Assembly: GCA_902810075.1 (NCBI GenBank)
Contig: LR778135.1
Location: 310,001 to 374,000, forward strand
Source: Ruminococcaceae bacterium BL-6
Lineage (GTDB): Bacteria; Bacillota; Clostridia; Oscillospirales; Acutalibacteraceae
Reading direction: 5' to 3'
Length of the DNA stretch: 64,000 nucleotides
Part shown: one piece after another, positions 38,229 through 46,164 of the stretch
Layout of the letters: the number at the start of each line of letters is the position of its first letter
Position numbering within the stretch: the first letter of the stretch is position 1
Notes under the pieces: model-generated
Told to the model about the DNA's origin: nothing
Database searches by the model: none
Seen by the model: only the letters and a program-made list of their open reading frames with translations
Position numbers and translations under genes: made by a program

Positions 38229-38983
38229 AACCGGTGATTACGGCGGAACATGTGGAATTCCGCGTGCAGGGGCATACCATTCTGAAAGACGTTTCGCTTC
38301 AGGCGGGCGAGGGGGAGTTCGTCGGGCTGATCGGCCCGAACGGAAGCGGCAAATCGACGCTCCTGAAAAATATCTGCAAGGTGTACCATCCCACGAAGGG
38401 GAGAATCACGCTTTTCGGGCAGGATGCTGCGAAAATGACGAACCGTCAGGCGGCCGCCCGCCTTGCCGCGGTTGCGCAGGAGCACGGCGCGGACTTCGAT
38501 TTCACCGTGGAGGAGGTCGTCTCCATGGGCAGATATCCCAAAAAGGGACGGTTCGGCTCCCTGAACGGAGAGGACCGACGGATCGTCGGGGAAGCCATCC
38601 GCAGGGTGGGGCTTCAGAAATTCGCGGGGCAGAGCTTTCTGAGCCTGTCCGGCGGCGAGAAACAGCGCACCCTGATTGCGCGCGCCCTGGCCCAGCAGAC
38701 GGATGCCGTGATTCTGGACGAGCCGACCAACCACCTGGATATCGGCAGTCAGCTCCACATCCTGAACCTGATGAAGACGTCGGGGAAGACTGTGCTCGCG
38801 GCCTTGCACGATCTTGCCGCCGCCGCGAATTTCTGCGACCGCATCTATGTGCTGCAGAACGGCGGAGTGCTCTGCTCCGGATCTCCCCGTGAAATTCTGA
38901 CGCAGGAGCTGATCCGCGCGCTTTACGGAGTGGATGCGGAGGTCTTCGAGCACCGCGGAAAGCTCTTTGTGGATTACCGGTGA
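38225..38983 (+). CDS. ABC transporter ATP-binding protein, BtuD/FecE type
   Basis: A 252-residue ATPase subunit with Walker A GPNGSGKST (about 37-45), the FecE-like segment EEVVSMGRYP, signature LSGGEKQR (about 142) and Walker B AVILDEPTNHLDIG (about 160-173). It powers the cobalamin/iron-complex permease encoded just upstream. The start overlaps the permease stop; a longer open frame starting at 37982 lies inside the permease gene and is not used. Last gene of the riboswitch-controlled operon. Confidence 0.94.
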   Translation: MKPVITAEHVEFRVQGHTILKDVSLQAGEGEFVGLIGPNGSGKSTLLKNICKVYHPTKGRITLFGQDAAKMTNRQAAARLAAVAQEHGADFDFTVEEVVSMGRYPKKGRFGSLNGEDRRIVGEAIRRVGLQKFAGQSFLSLSGGEKQRTLIARALAQQTDAVILDEPTNHLDIGSQLHILNLMKTSGKTVLAALHDLAAAANFCDRIYVLQNGGVLCSGSPREILTQELIRALYGVDAEVFEHRGKLFVDYR

Positions 38984-39115
38984 TCCGGCGGGAGCCCCGG
39001 AAAAGCCGTCGACTTTCCGGTCGCGGTATGGTAGAATTTGTTTCAGAAGGAAAACGGAGTGTGGGATGCATATCTTCCGCAGAAAAGAGAAAGCTGACGA
39101 AAAGGAGTGACCGGA

Positions 39116-40066
39116 ATGTCTGAAATTTATTTGGCGGGCGGATGCTTTTGGGGCATGCAGAGCTATCTGAAACGGATCCGCGGAGTGCGTTCGACCGAAG
39201 CAGGATATGCGAACGGCCATACGGATTCCCCCACTTACGAGGATGTCTGCCTGCGGAATACGGGGCACGCGGAAACGGTCCGGGTGGATTACGATCAGGC
39301 CGTGCTCCCGCTGGATTTTCTGCTCCGCCTGTTCTTCCGCGCGGTCGACCCGACCTCCGTCAACCGGCAGGGTGGGGATGTCGGGACGCAGTACCGCACG
39401 GGAGTCTATTACACGGACCCGCGCGATCTTCCGGTGATCCAACGCGGCATCGAAACGCTTCAGAAGCGCTGTGAGAAGCCGGTTGCGGTCGAGGTGCTTC
39501 CGCTTGAAAACTTTACCCCGGCAGAGGAATACCATCAGGATTATCTCGAGAAAAATCCGGGCGGATACTGCCACATCGGCCCGGAGCTTCTGGAGCAGGC
39601 GGAGCGGGCCGTGCCCGATCCGCCGCGGTACGCGGCCGAAAGCCGGGAGCAGCTCAAAAAGGCTCTGACGGGCCTGCAGTACGACGTCACGCAGAACGGC
39701 GCGACGGAGCCGCCGTTCCAGAACCCGTACTGGGACCAGCGCCGGCCCGGAATCTATGTGGATGTGACGACCGGCGAGCCGCTGTTCCTGTCCGGCGACA
39801 AATTCGATTCCGGCTGCGGGTGGCCCAGCTTTTCCAGGCCGATCGACCCCGGCGCGCTGCGCGAAGCGACGGACACCAGCCACCATATGGTGCGCACCGA
39901 GGTGCGAAGCCGGGCGGGCAACGCGCACCTGGGCCACGTTTTCCCCGACGGCCCGAAAGAGCTCGGCGGCCTGCGCTACTGCATCAACAGCGCCGCCCTC
40001 CGGTTTATTCCGAAAGAGGAGATGGAGCGGGAGGGCTACGGCGCCTTTCTGGACCTGGTGCGGTGA
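39116..40066 (+). CDS. msrAB: Bifunctional methionine sulfoxide reductase MsrA-MsrB
   Basis: A 316-residue fusion. MsrA (about 1-165) begins with the catalytic GGCFWG (Cys about 9) and has [16 protein letters not shown] and EEYHQDYL. MsrB (about 190-316) has SGCGWPSF and the catalytic Cys in [11 protein letters not shown]. The two zinc-binding CxxC pairs of many MsrB proteins are replaced (for example [10 protein letters not shown]), so it is the zinc-free type. It reduces both epimers of methionine sulfoxide to repair oxidised proteins. The ATG at 39116 has AAGGAG 8 nt upstream. Monocistronic with a terminator at 40098-40148. Confidence 0.96.
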   Translation: MSEIYLAGGCFWGMQSYLKRIRGVRSTEAGYANGHTDSPTYEDVCLRNTGHAETVRVDYDQAVLPLDFLLRLFFRAVDPTSVNRQGGDVGTQYRTGVYYTDPRDLPVIQRGIETLQKRCEKPVAVEVLPLENFTPAEEYHQDYLEKNPGGYCHIGPELLEQAERAVPDPPRYAAESREQLKKALTGLQYDVTQNGATEPPFQNPYWDQRRPGIYVDVTTGEPLFLSGDKFDSGCGWPSFSRPIDPGALREATDTSHHMVRTEVRSRAGNAHLGHVFPDGPKELGGLRYCINSAALRFIPKEEMEREGYGAFLDLVR

Positions 40067-40097
40067 AGGACCGCGGTATGCCCGGCCGGATCACCCC

Positions 40098-40148
40098 AAA
40101 AGATCTCCTGCAAGTCTGCATGGCGGGCTGCCGGAGATCTTTTTTGCC
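40098..40148 (+). terminator. Terminator of msrAB
   Basis: AAAAGATCTCC (40098-40108) pairs with GGAGATCTTTT (40133-40143), running into TTTTTT. The following 340 nt to the next gene contain an AT-rich stretch (40190-40240) that may hold a promoter but no gene I can support. Confidence 0.85.
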
Positions 40149-40490
40149 GATCCTTCAAAATAACAGAGAATTTAACCGGATCTTCACCTGCTCTTAATCA
40201 TAATCCGTTAAAATTTAAACTTATAGAAATTCCACACAGACGGTATGGAGCGGTTACATTAATCCGGCTGTTCTGTCGGAATTGTTGGAAATGCCGGCAG
40301 GCGAGCCGCTTTCCGGAAATACGTCTTGGCGGAAAAGCCGGGACCGGCTGTTTGGATAAAGGCGTTACGGGCACGATGGAAACCCGAGGGCTCTTTTTTG
40401 GAAAAAGCGGAAAGGCCGCGAAACAGGCGGCAGCAATGGAATCGGACGGATAAAAAACATCACGGCGGAGAAGGGAAAGAGGGCGCGCCT

Positions 40491-41288
40491 ATGCCGGATT
40501 ACGTAGCGCACGATCAGTTTGGACAGGAGGTTCTCGGCCGCCTCGACGAGGATCTGAAGCTGCGCGCGCTTGCATACAAGCGGGAATACGACATGGGGCT
40601 TCAGGGACCGGATCTCTTTTTCTTTTACAAGCCGTACCGCAAAACGGAAATTTCCGCTTACGGCGCCGCGCGGCACCAGGAACCGGCCATGCGGATGTTC
40701 GGCCCGATCCTTGCGAAGGCGCGGGAAAAAGCCGCCCTGTCCTATTTGATGGGGCTGGTCTGCCACTATACGCTGGACGCGGCCTGCCACCCCTATGTCA
40801 ACGGGCACAGCCGGAATATCATGGATCATCATCGGATGGAGGCCGCCTACGACAGGCATGTCCTCTCGCGGTGCGGGCTTTCGGGGCCGGGGCGCCTTCT
40901 CACCGATCCTTCCGGGCTGGATTTCGACGCGATCGCTTCCCTCTGGCCCGGCATGGACGCGGAGATCATCCGGAAATGCCTGAAGTCCAGACAGTTCTAT
41001 ACCCGGCTGCTGGAACAGAAATGGCTGGTGCTGTTTCTCGAGACGATCGCGGGAAAACGCGGCGCGTTTTCCTCGATGTTTCTGCCGGACGACGTGCCTC
41101 CGGAACAGCGGGAGCACATGCGGCGCCTGGATGAGCTTTACGCCGAAGCGCTCGCACAGGCTCCGGAGCGGATCCGCACGGCCTGCGCGGCCATGGGGAC
41201 CGCGCCGCGCAGGATGGACGGATTCGACCGGAATTACGAAGGGGAGGCTGCACATGAGCAGGCTGGAGAAAAGCTGGATCCTCTATGA
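40491..41288 (+). CDS. Zinc-dependent phospholipase C-like protein
   Basis: A 265-residue all-helical protein of the zinc-dependent phospholipase C/S1-P1 fold group found widely in clostridia. Potential metal ligands are in YVAHDQFGQ near the N-terminus, QGPDLFFFY, and the central LMGLVCHYTLDAACHPYVNGHS; the Asp/His pattern fits a phosphoesterase metal centre. No signal peptide is apparent, so it may act inside the cell or need an uncharacterised export route. The start at 40491 (MPDYVAHD) is at the onset of family similarity, with GAGGG about 7 nt upstream; an upstream in-frame extension is Lys/Arg-rich and unlikely. Its 3' end overlaps the next gene by 35 nt. Confidence 0.78.
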   Translation: MPDYVAHDQFGQEVLGRLDEDLKLRALAYKREYDMGLQGPDLFFFYKPYRKTEISAYGAARHQEPAMRMFGPILAKAREKAALSYLMGLVCHYTLDAACHPYVNGHSRNIMDHHRMEAAYDRHVLSRCGLSGPGRLLTDPSGLDFDAIASLWPGMDAEIIRKCLKSRQFYTRLLEQKWLVLFLETIAGKRGAFSSMFLPDDVPPEQREHMRRLDELYAEALAQAPERIRTACAAMGTAPRRMDGFDRNYEGEAAHEQAGEKLDPL

Positions 41289-41952
41289 CGTGGGCAACTC
41301 GGCGTTCATTCTGCTGGTGTCCACGGTAATACCGATTTATTTCAAAAACCTCGCTTCGGCCGGCGGGGTCGGAAACGCCGAATCCACCGCGTATTGGGGG
41401 TACGCATCCAGCCTTTCGACCATCGTCGTCGCCGTGCTCGGCCCGGTTCTCGGTTCCGTCGGCGACCTGCGCGGATATAAGAAGCCGTTATTTTCCGGCT
41501 TTCTGGCCGTGGGCGCGGCGGGCTGCCTGGCCCTTTCCCTGCCGGTCGGATGGCTTGCCTTTCTGGGCATATTCGTCGTCGCCAAGTCCGGCTATTCCGG
41601 CAGCCTGATTTTTTACGACGCCATGCTGCCCGACGTCGCCGGCGGGGAACGCGCGGACCGGGTGAGCGCGCACGGCTACGCGTGGGGCTATATCGGGAGC
41701 TGCATCCCGTTCGCGGCCTGCCTGGGGCTGATCCTGACCGCCGGCGCGACCGGGCTGGGCACGGCGAACGCCACCGCCCTCTCCTTTGCCGTCACTGCGC
41801 TGTGGTGGGTGCTTTTCACCGTCCCGCTTCTCCGCGGATACCGCCAGGAGTACGCTTGGGAAAGCGGCGGCCGGCCGGTGCGGGAAAGCCTGTCGCGCCT
41901 GTGGCGGGCTTTTTCGCATTCCGCTATCATGTGGAAACGTCGGGCGGCATAA
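41254..41952 (+). pseudogene. UMF1/Atg22-like MFS transporter, truncated after about half
   Basis: The 232-residue product starts like a UMF1-family transporter (SWILYDVGNSAFILLVSTVIPIYF; GSVGDLRGYKKPLF; SGSLIFYDAMLPDVA; GYAWGYIGSCIPF) and covers about six helices. It then ends abruptly in AFSHSAIMWKRRAA. Family members have about 420 residues and twelve helices; the second half is absent from all frames downstream. A weak terminator stem (41992-42004) and the tandem repeat follow. A deletion is the likely cause. GGGGAGG lies 6 nt before the ATG at 41254. The start overlaps the phospholipase-like gene. Confidence 0.75.
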
Positions 41953-41991
41953 GGGAAAAAGCCGGGCGGGCGTAAAAAATTTTCCGTTTCG

Positions 41992-42016
41992 GGGCCGCGG
42001 GCCCTTCTTTTATTTT
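41992..42016 (+). terminator. Weak terminator after the truncated transporter
   Basis: GGGCC (41992-41996) pairs with GGCCC (42000-42004), followed by TTCTTTTATTTT. Confidence 0.45.
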
Positions 42017-42019
42017 AAA

Positions 42020-42291
42020 TAGTTTGTTATAATAACCTCACGGCACAAGCGGAAGCGGAGCTTCCGGTGCCTGAGAGAACATTGAAACATGATAAACTTT
42101 GCATGTTTGGAAAGTTTGTGGTGCATAAATGGTCATGTTGCATTGCAATCATGTTATAATAACTTCAACAGAGTAACCGGAAGCAAAGCTTCCGGTGCCT
42201 GAGAGAACATGGAAACATGATAAGCTTTGATATGTTTGGAAAGTTTACCGCTTTAAAATGATTACTCTGCTTTGCAATCATGTTATAATAA
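42020..42291 (+). repeat. Tandem structured repeat (two units, about 128 bp) bracketed by three TGTTATAAT boxes
   Basis: Two units share a nearly identical 58-59-nt core (42060-42117 and 42188-42246) with GCTTCCGGTGCCTGAGAGAA and ATGTTTGGAAAGTTT. Each has a GGAAGC-GCTTCC stem (42051-42065; 42179-42193) and an AAACAT...ATGTTT stem. Unit B also has an outer stem CAGAGTAA/TTACTCTG; unit A has GGCAC/GTGCC. Identical extended -10 boxes lie at 42025-42033, 42152-42160 and 42281-42289, spaced 127 and 129 nt. I cannot match it to a known riboswitch. It sits directly upstream of a nitroreductase gene. Confidence 0.8.
42281..42289 (+). promoter_or_regulatory. Extended -10 promoter for the nitroreductase gene
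   Basis: TGTTATAAT at the end of repeat unit B, 48 nt before the ATG. It is the third copy of the same box in the tandem repeat. Confidence 0.6.
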
Positions 42292-42336
42292 TAGAAAGGC
42301 CTTGATTTCAGACCCATCGTTTAGGAGGGATCGAAG

Positions 42337-42873
42337 ATGGAATTTACGGAAGTGCTGAAAAGCCGCTATTCCGTTCGGAAGTTTTCCGATCGTAAGATCG
42401 AAAAGGAGAAGCTGGACAAGATCCTCGAAGCCGGAAGGACCGCCCCCACGGCGGTAGATTACCAGCCGCAGCGGATTCTGGTGCTGGATTCGGAAGAAAA
42501 TCTGACAAAGCTGAAAGACTGTACCCCGTATCATTTCAACGCCCCGCTCGCGCTGCTGGTATGCTATGACAACATCGCAAGCTGGAAGCGCCCCTTTGAC
42601 GGGAAGGATATGGGCGAGGTCGACGCGAGCATCGTCGCGGCCCATATGATGTTGGAAGTGACCAATCTCGGCCTCGGCAGCACGTGGGTCGGCCATTTTG
42701 ACGCCGAGAAGGCAAAAAAGCTGTATCAGCTGCCGGAAAACATCATTCCGGTCATGCTTTTGCCCCTCGGTTATCCCCGGGAGGATGCAAGGCCCAGCGT
42801 GCTTCACCTGAAGCGGCTGGATCTGGACAAAACGGTATTCTACAATTCGTTCGACGGCGTGAATCAGAAATAA
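42337..42873 (+). CDS. Nitroreductase family flavoprotein
   Basis: A 178-residue FMN-dependent nitroreductase-fold protein. The N-terminal FMN phosphate-binding motif is SRYSVRKFSDRKI (about 9-21). AGRTAPTAVDYQPQRILV follows, and the C-terminal segment is LGLGSTWVGHFDAEKAKKLYQLP, where family members bind flavin and close over the substrate. It likely reduces nitro compounds or quinones with NAD(P)H; the physiological substrate is unknown. AGGAGGG lies about 7 nt before the ATG. It is preceded by the tandem repeat with three promoter-like boxes, suggesting unusual regulation. A long stem lies at 42929-42969. Confidence 0.9.
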   Translation: MEFTEVLKSRYSVRKFSDRKIEKEKLDKILEAGRTAPTAVDYQPQRILVLDSEENLTKLKDCTPYHFNAPLALLVCYDNIASWKRPFDGKDMGEVDASIVAAHMMLEVTNLGLGSTWVGHFDAEKAKKLYQLPENIIPVMLLPLGYPREDARPSVLHLKRLDLDKTVFYNSFDGVNQK

Positions 42874-42928
42874 AAAGCCCAAAAGGCCATAATGCTCTGT
42901 GGTCCGTAAAAATGGACAGGAAAGAAAG

Positions 42929-42969
42929 GGATCTCCTATCGTAATTTTTTATTTTACGATAGGAGGTCC
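42929..42969 (+). terminator. Long stem after the nitroreductase gene
   Basis: Bases 42929-42944 pair with 42954-42969 over 16 bp with one G-T pair. Only a short T-rich tail follows (TTCT), so termination is probable rather than certain. Confidence 0.55.
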
Positions 42970-43059
42970 TTCTAGCAAAAGAAAGAAATTCTTGATTTTT
43001 AAAAGAAAATAAAATTTGAAAAGCAAAGATAAAATTTATGGACAAAATATAAAATATGG

Positions 43060-43088
43060 TTGACGAAACAAGAGAAATCAAGTATAAT
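43060..43088 (+). promoter_or_regulatory. Sigma-A promoter of the secondary alcohol dehydrogenase gene
   Basis: TTGACG (43060-43065), 17 nt, TATAAT (43083-43088), about 50 nt before the GTG start, preceded by an AT-rich UP-like stretch. Confidence 0.85.
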
Positions 43089-43141
43089 GCAAATATAGAT
43101 TTGTATATTATTTAACAATCAAAAAGATGGGAGATGTTTTT

Positions 43142-44203
43142 GTGAAAGGTTTTGCGATGCTGGGAATCGGGCGCACGGGCTGGATCGAGAAGAAAGACCC
43201 GGTTTGCGGCCCCATGGATGCCATTTGCCGGCCGATCGCCCTGGCCCCCTGCACTTCCGACGTCCATACGGTGTGGTCCGGCGCGCTCGGCGAGCGCAGC
43301 GACCTGATCCTCGGCCACGAGGCGATCGGGGAAGTGGTCGAAGTCGGTTCTCTGGTCCGGGATTTCAAGCCCGGCGACCGCGTGATCGTGCCCGCGATCA
43401 CGCCGGACTGGAATTCGCTGGAGGCCCAGGGCGGCTACCAGATGCACTCCGGCGGAATGCTGGCCGGATGGAAATTCTCCAATTTTAAAGACGGCGTGTT
43501 CGCGGAGCTTTTTCACGTGAACGATGCGGATGGAAACCTGGCTCATCTTCCGGATGGCATGGACCCCGTTGCGGCCTGCATGCTGGCGGACATGGTCCCG
43601 ACCGGGTTCCACGGGGTGGAGCTTGCGGATGTGCAGTTCGGCGACCGCGTCGTGGTCGTCGGCATCGGCCCGGTCGGCTTGATGGCTGTGGCCGCCGCCG
43701 CGCTGCGCGGCGCATCCTATCTTTACGCGGTCGGCTCGCGCCCGAACTGCATTCAGGTCGCGAAGGAGTTCGGCGCCACCGATATCGTCAATTACCGCGA
43801 GGGCGATATCGTCGAGCAGGTCATGGAAAAGACCCATGGAAAAGGGGTGGACCGCGTCGTGATCGCCGGCGGGGATGTGAATACGTTCGAACAGGCGATC
43901 GATATGCTGAAGCCCGGCGGGAAGATCGGAAATATCAACTACCTGGGCGAGGGCGACTATATTAAGATCCCGCGGGTGGAATGGGGCTGCGGGATGGCCC
44001 ATAAGACGATCACGGGCGGATTGATGCCCGGCGGCAGGCTTCGCATGGAAAAGCTGGCCGCCCTGATGGAGACCGGCAGGATCGACCCCTCGAAGCTGGT
44101 CACCCACCGTTTTGAAGGGCTGGAAAGCGTGGAGCCCGCCCTGATGCTGATGAAAGACAAACCGAGAGACCTGATCAAGCCGGTCGTCACAATCAAATGG
44201 TAA
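43142..44203 (+). CDS. NADP-dependent secondary alcohol dehydrogenase (isopropanol/acetone type)
   Basis: A 353-residue zinc alcohol dehydrogenase colinear with the C. beijerinckii and Thermoanaerobacter secondary ADHs. The start MKGFAMLGIG matches theirs. Catalytic zinc ligands fit Cys37 (PCTSD), His59 (GHEAIGE) and Asp150 (LADMVPTG). NADP-specificity residues are in the VGSRP loop after the GIGPVGLM Rossmann motif, and RVEWGCGMAHKTITGGLMPGGRLR is shared. It would interconvert acetone or other ketones with secondary alcohols as an electron sink. The GTG at 43142 has GGGAG about 9 nt upstream; an ATG five codons earlier is that ribosome-binding region itself. Strong promoter and terminator mark a single-gene unit. 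Confidence 0.94.
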   Translation: MKGFAMLGIGRTGWIEKKDPVCGPMDAICRPIALAPCTSDVHTVWSGALGERSDLILGHEAIGEVVEVGSLVRDFKPGDRVIVPAITPDWNSLEAQGGYQMHSGGMLAGWKFSNFKDGVFAELFHVNDADGNLAHLPDGMDPVAACMLADMVPTGFHGVELADVQFGDRVVVVGIGPVGLMAVAAAALRGASYLYAVGSRPNCIQVAKEFGATDIVNYREGDIVEQVMEKTHGKGVDRVVIAGGDVNTFEQAIDMLKPGGKIGNINYLGEGDYIKIPRVEWGCGMAHKTITGGLMPGGRLRMEKLAALMETGRIDPSKLVTHRFEGLESVEPALMLMKDKPRDLIKPVVTIKW

Positions 44204-44248
44204 CATAAGGGCTGCTTCAAAACAACCCTTCAAAAAACAGCGCACAAA

Positions 44249-44303
44249 GAATACGCCTGGATCGGGCCGCCAAGAGCCGTTTCCAGGCGTATTCTTCTTT
44301 TTT
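44249..44303 (+). terminator. Terminator of the alcohol dehydrogenase gene
   Basis: GAATACGCCTGG (44249-44260) pairs with CCAGGCGTATTC (44283-44294), followed by TTCTTTTTT. Confidence 0.85.
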
Positions 44304-44346
44304 GATGCCGCCGTTTTATGTCATTGCTCTTATGAATTTATTTTAA

Positions 44347-44405
44347 CTCGAAAGTTTGGTCAAGCTTTTCAAAGCTTGCGGGGTTTGGGGCAGCGCCCCA
44401 AGGTC
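44347..44405 (-). repeat. Intergenic two-hairpin repeat, copy 2
   Basis: Nearly identical to 27132-27186, with the same two stems (CAAGCTTT/AAAGCTTG and TTGGGGC-AGC-GCCCCAA). It lies 12 nt beyond the stop of the FokI-like nuclease gene in the same orientation relative to that gene as copy 1 has to tadA. Confidence 0.8.
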
Positions 44406-44417
44406 CTCGCCCTCCCA

Positions 44418-46163
44418 TTACGACGGGAAGACGAGCCGGTAAAAATCCTGCTGGGAAATCCGGCCCGATTTCAGTTCGTCCGCGTATAGAAGGAGCTTCG
44501 AAATTGCCAGCGCGGCACCGGGGACCCCCGTGCTGCGGATGATGCGTTCGATGCGCTGCCCGTACGTTCCGGTGAAATGGCCCGAAACGAACAGAAAGGC
44601 GAAGCGCGGAACCGCGCCGTCGAACGCGAGCCACCATTCGTTCGGATTGATGCGGGAATCCCGCGTCAGATTTTCGCGCACATAGCGCTCCATCTCGTCC
44701 GCCTGAGAAAGCGGCAGGCCGTACCCCTTGGAATAGGCCTTGGTGTCGACGATGACGCCGTAGCTCAGGTCGGCGGCGGAAATCACGCCGTCCGGCTTGT
44801 TGCTTCCACCCAGATGCCGGCCGGAAAAGCCGCATTCCTCGGTGAAAAGCTCGATGATTTTCATTTCGAACAGGCGGTTCTGCTCGCTGTCGTAGGCAAG
44901 GTCGATCAGCGACAGGTATTCGTGCGGCAGCGCGGTCAGCCGCGCGCGGATCTGATCCTTCATCCCGGAAAGCGAGGACTTCTGAAGCGAGGCGGGCAGC
45001 GGGATCACGAAATCCGCGATTTTGTCCGTCAGAAGATAGCGCCCGTTTTTCTCGCTGACAGCAAGACCGATGCCGCAAAGGCCGGCAAGGTCGTCCCGCA
45101 CCGTCTCCGCGTTTTCGGAAAGGCCCTTCTCCGCGAGCTTCTCCGCAAGCTCGGGGATCGTGAGCCCCGAGCGGCTTTCCGATAAAAATTTCAGCAGAAA
45201 AGCCCGGCGGGCGCGCAGGTATTCGCGGTCGGCGCCTTTCGTCGCGAGCATTTCAAAGCAGACGTTTTTCGCGATGCGCCGGTGGCGGCTTTTTCCCAGC
45301 GCCCGGTTGCGCATCGTGATCCCACGGGCGGTGATCAGGTACGCCTGGCCGATGGTCTCGGTGTAGGTCCGGCCGCCGGCCGTTACCGTCACCTGTTTCG
45401 GCACCTGTTCCACCAGCCCCAGCTTCGTCAGCCACGAGGCGATCATCCGCGCGTATTTGTCAGAGGAGCCGTCCCAGTCCGTCTTCATCTTGTTCTTTTC
45501 CTTCGGGCTTTCCGTGCCTGCGAGCGAGCGGATCAGCACCGGCTGCGGCAGGCTGGTGAAGCCGTTTTCCCCGACGAACCCGAGCTTCTGGCCGATCTCG
45601 AATTTCGTCAGGTGCGCGCCGTCCCGTGCCAGCAGGTCCAGAATCCGCACGGCGGGCGGATAGGCGAGCGCGGCTTCGGTGAGGAGCTCGCGCTCCCGCT
45701 CGCACAGCGCACTGCCATCCTGCCGGGCCTTCGTCAGCTCCAGCCCGGCGGGGGTGATCTCAAAGCTGTCGTCCTCGTAATGGTAGCGCACGAAGCCGAA
45801 GGCGTGGGCCCACCGCAGGAAGTTGTCGGCGGGCCAGTCGCCGATGAAATCGCGGCCCTGCCCCCGCACGGCGGCCTGAAGGATGCCGTTGCAGCGCGAG
45901 GCGCTTCTCGGGGTGAAGGCGGTCCCTACCAGGTCGGGGTAGCGAATGCGCACCGGGCGCGTGGAAAGGGCTTCCAACAGCCGGCTTCTGCCGTCCTCTT
46001 CGGAAACGAGCCTGGGGATCGAGGAAAGGACGAGCTCCCGGTGCTTTTCGGAATCCTCGTCGAAGACGGCGACCACGTCGCACAGGCTCCGCAGGTTGCT
46101 CGGGTCCTGAACCCAGCCGAACGTCCGGAATTTGGCCGCCTGGGTGGCAATCACGGAAATCAT
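44418..46163 (-). CDS. FokI-like type IIS restriction endonuclease
   Basis: A 581-residue protein resembling R.FokI (about 580 residues) along its whole length. The N-terminal DNA-recognition region has KFRTFGWVQDPSN, FLRWAHAFGFV, LTKFEIGQKLGF and WDGSSDKYARMIASWL. The C-terminal cleavage domain has PHEYLSLIDLAYDS, HLGGSNKPDGVI and the PD-(D/E)xK centre: Asp of KPDG (about 455), and Asp and Lys of VDTKAYS (about 471 and 473). It is therefore predicted to bind an asymmetric site, probably GGATG, and cut at a distance after dimerising. The ATG at 46163 lies 1 nt after the methylase TGA, so it is translationally coupled. GC content matches the host. Confidence 0.95.
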   Translation of the reverse strand: MISVIATQAAKFRTFGWVQDPSNLRSLCDVVAVFDEDSEKHRELVLSSIPRLVSEEDGRSRLLEALSTRPVRIRYPDLVGTAFTPRSASRCNGILQAAVRGQGRDFIGDWPADNFLRWAHAFGFVRYHYEDDSFEITPAGLELTKARQDGSALCERERELLTEAALAYPPAVRILDLLARDGAHLTKFEIGQKLGFVGENGFTSLPQPVLIRSLAGTESPKEKNKMKTDWDGSSDKYARMIASWLTKLGLVEQVPKQVTVTAGGRTYTETIGQAYLITARGITMRNRALGKSRHRRIAKNVCFEMLATKGADREYLRARRAFLLKFLSESRSGLTIPELAEKLAEKGLSENAETVRDDLAGLCGIGLAVSEKNGRYLLTDKIADFVIPLPASLQKSSLSGMKDQIRARLTALPHEYLSLIDLAYDSEQNRLFEMKIIELFTEECGFSGRHLGGSNKPDGVISAADLSYGVIVDTKAYSKGYGLPLSQADEMERYVRENLTRDSRINPNEWWLAFDGAVPRFAFLFVSGHFTGTYGQRIERIIRSTGVPGAALAISKLLLYADELKSGRISQQDFYRLVFPS

Positions 46164-46164
46164 C

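Noticed and set aside
37706..39937. 743-residue minus-strand open frame opposite the permease, ATPase and msrAB genes
   Set aside because: It crosses three well-supported genes on the other strand; composition is that of an antisense frame.
42060..42117. Tandem repeat core as a TPP (THI-box) riboswitch
   Set aside because: CTGAGAG is shared with the THI box, but the ACCCUU/GAACCUGA parts and the thiamine-type gene context are missing.
42020..42291. Tandem repeat as a CRISPR array
   Set aside because: Only two units of about 128 bp with internal stems and promoter boxes; no short direct repeats with unique spacers and no cas genes.
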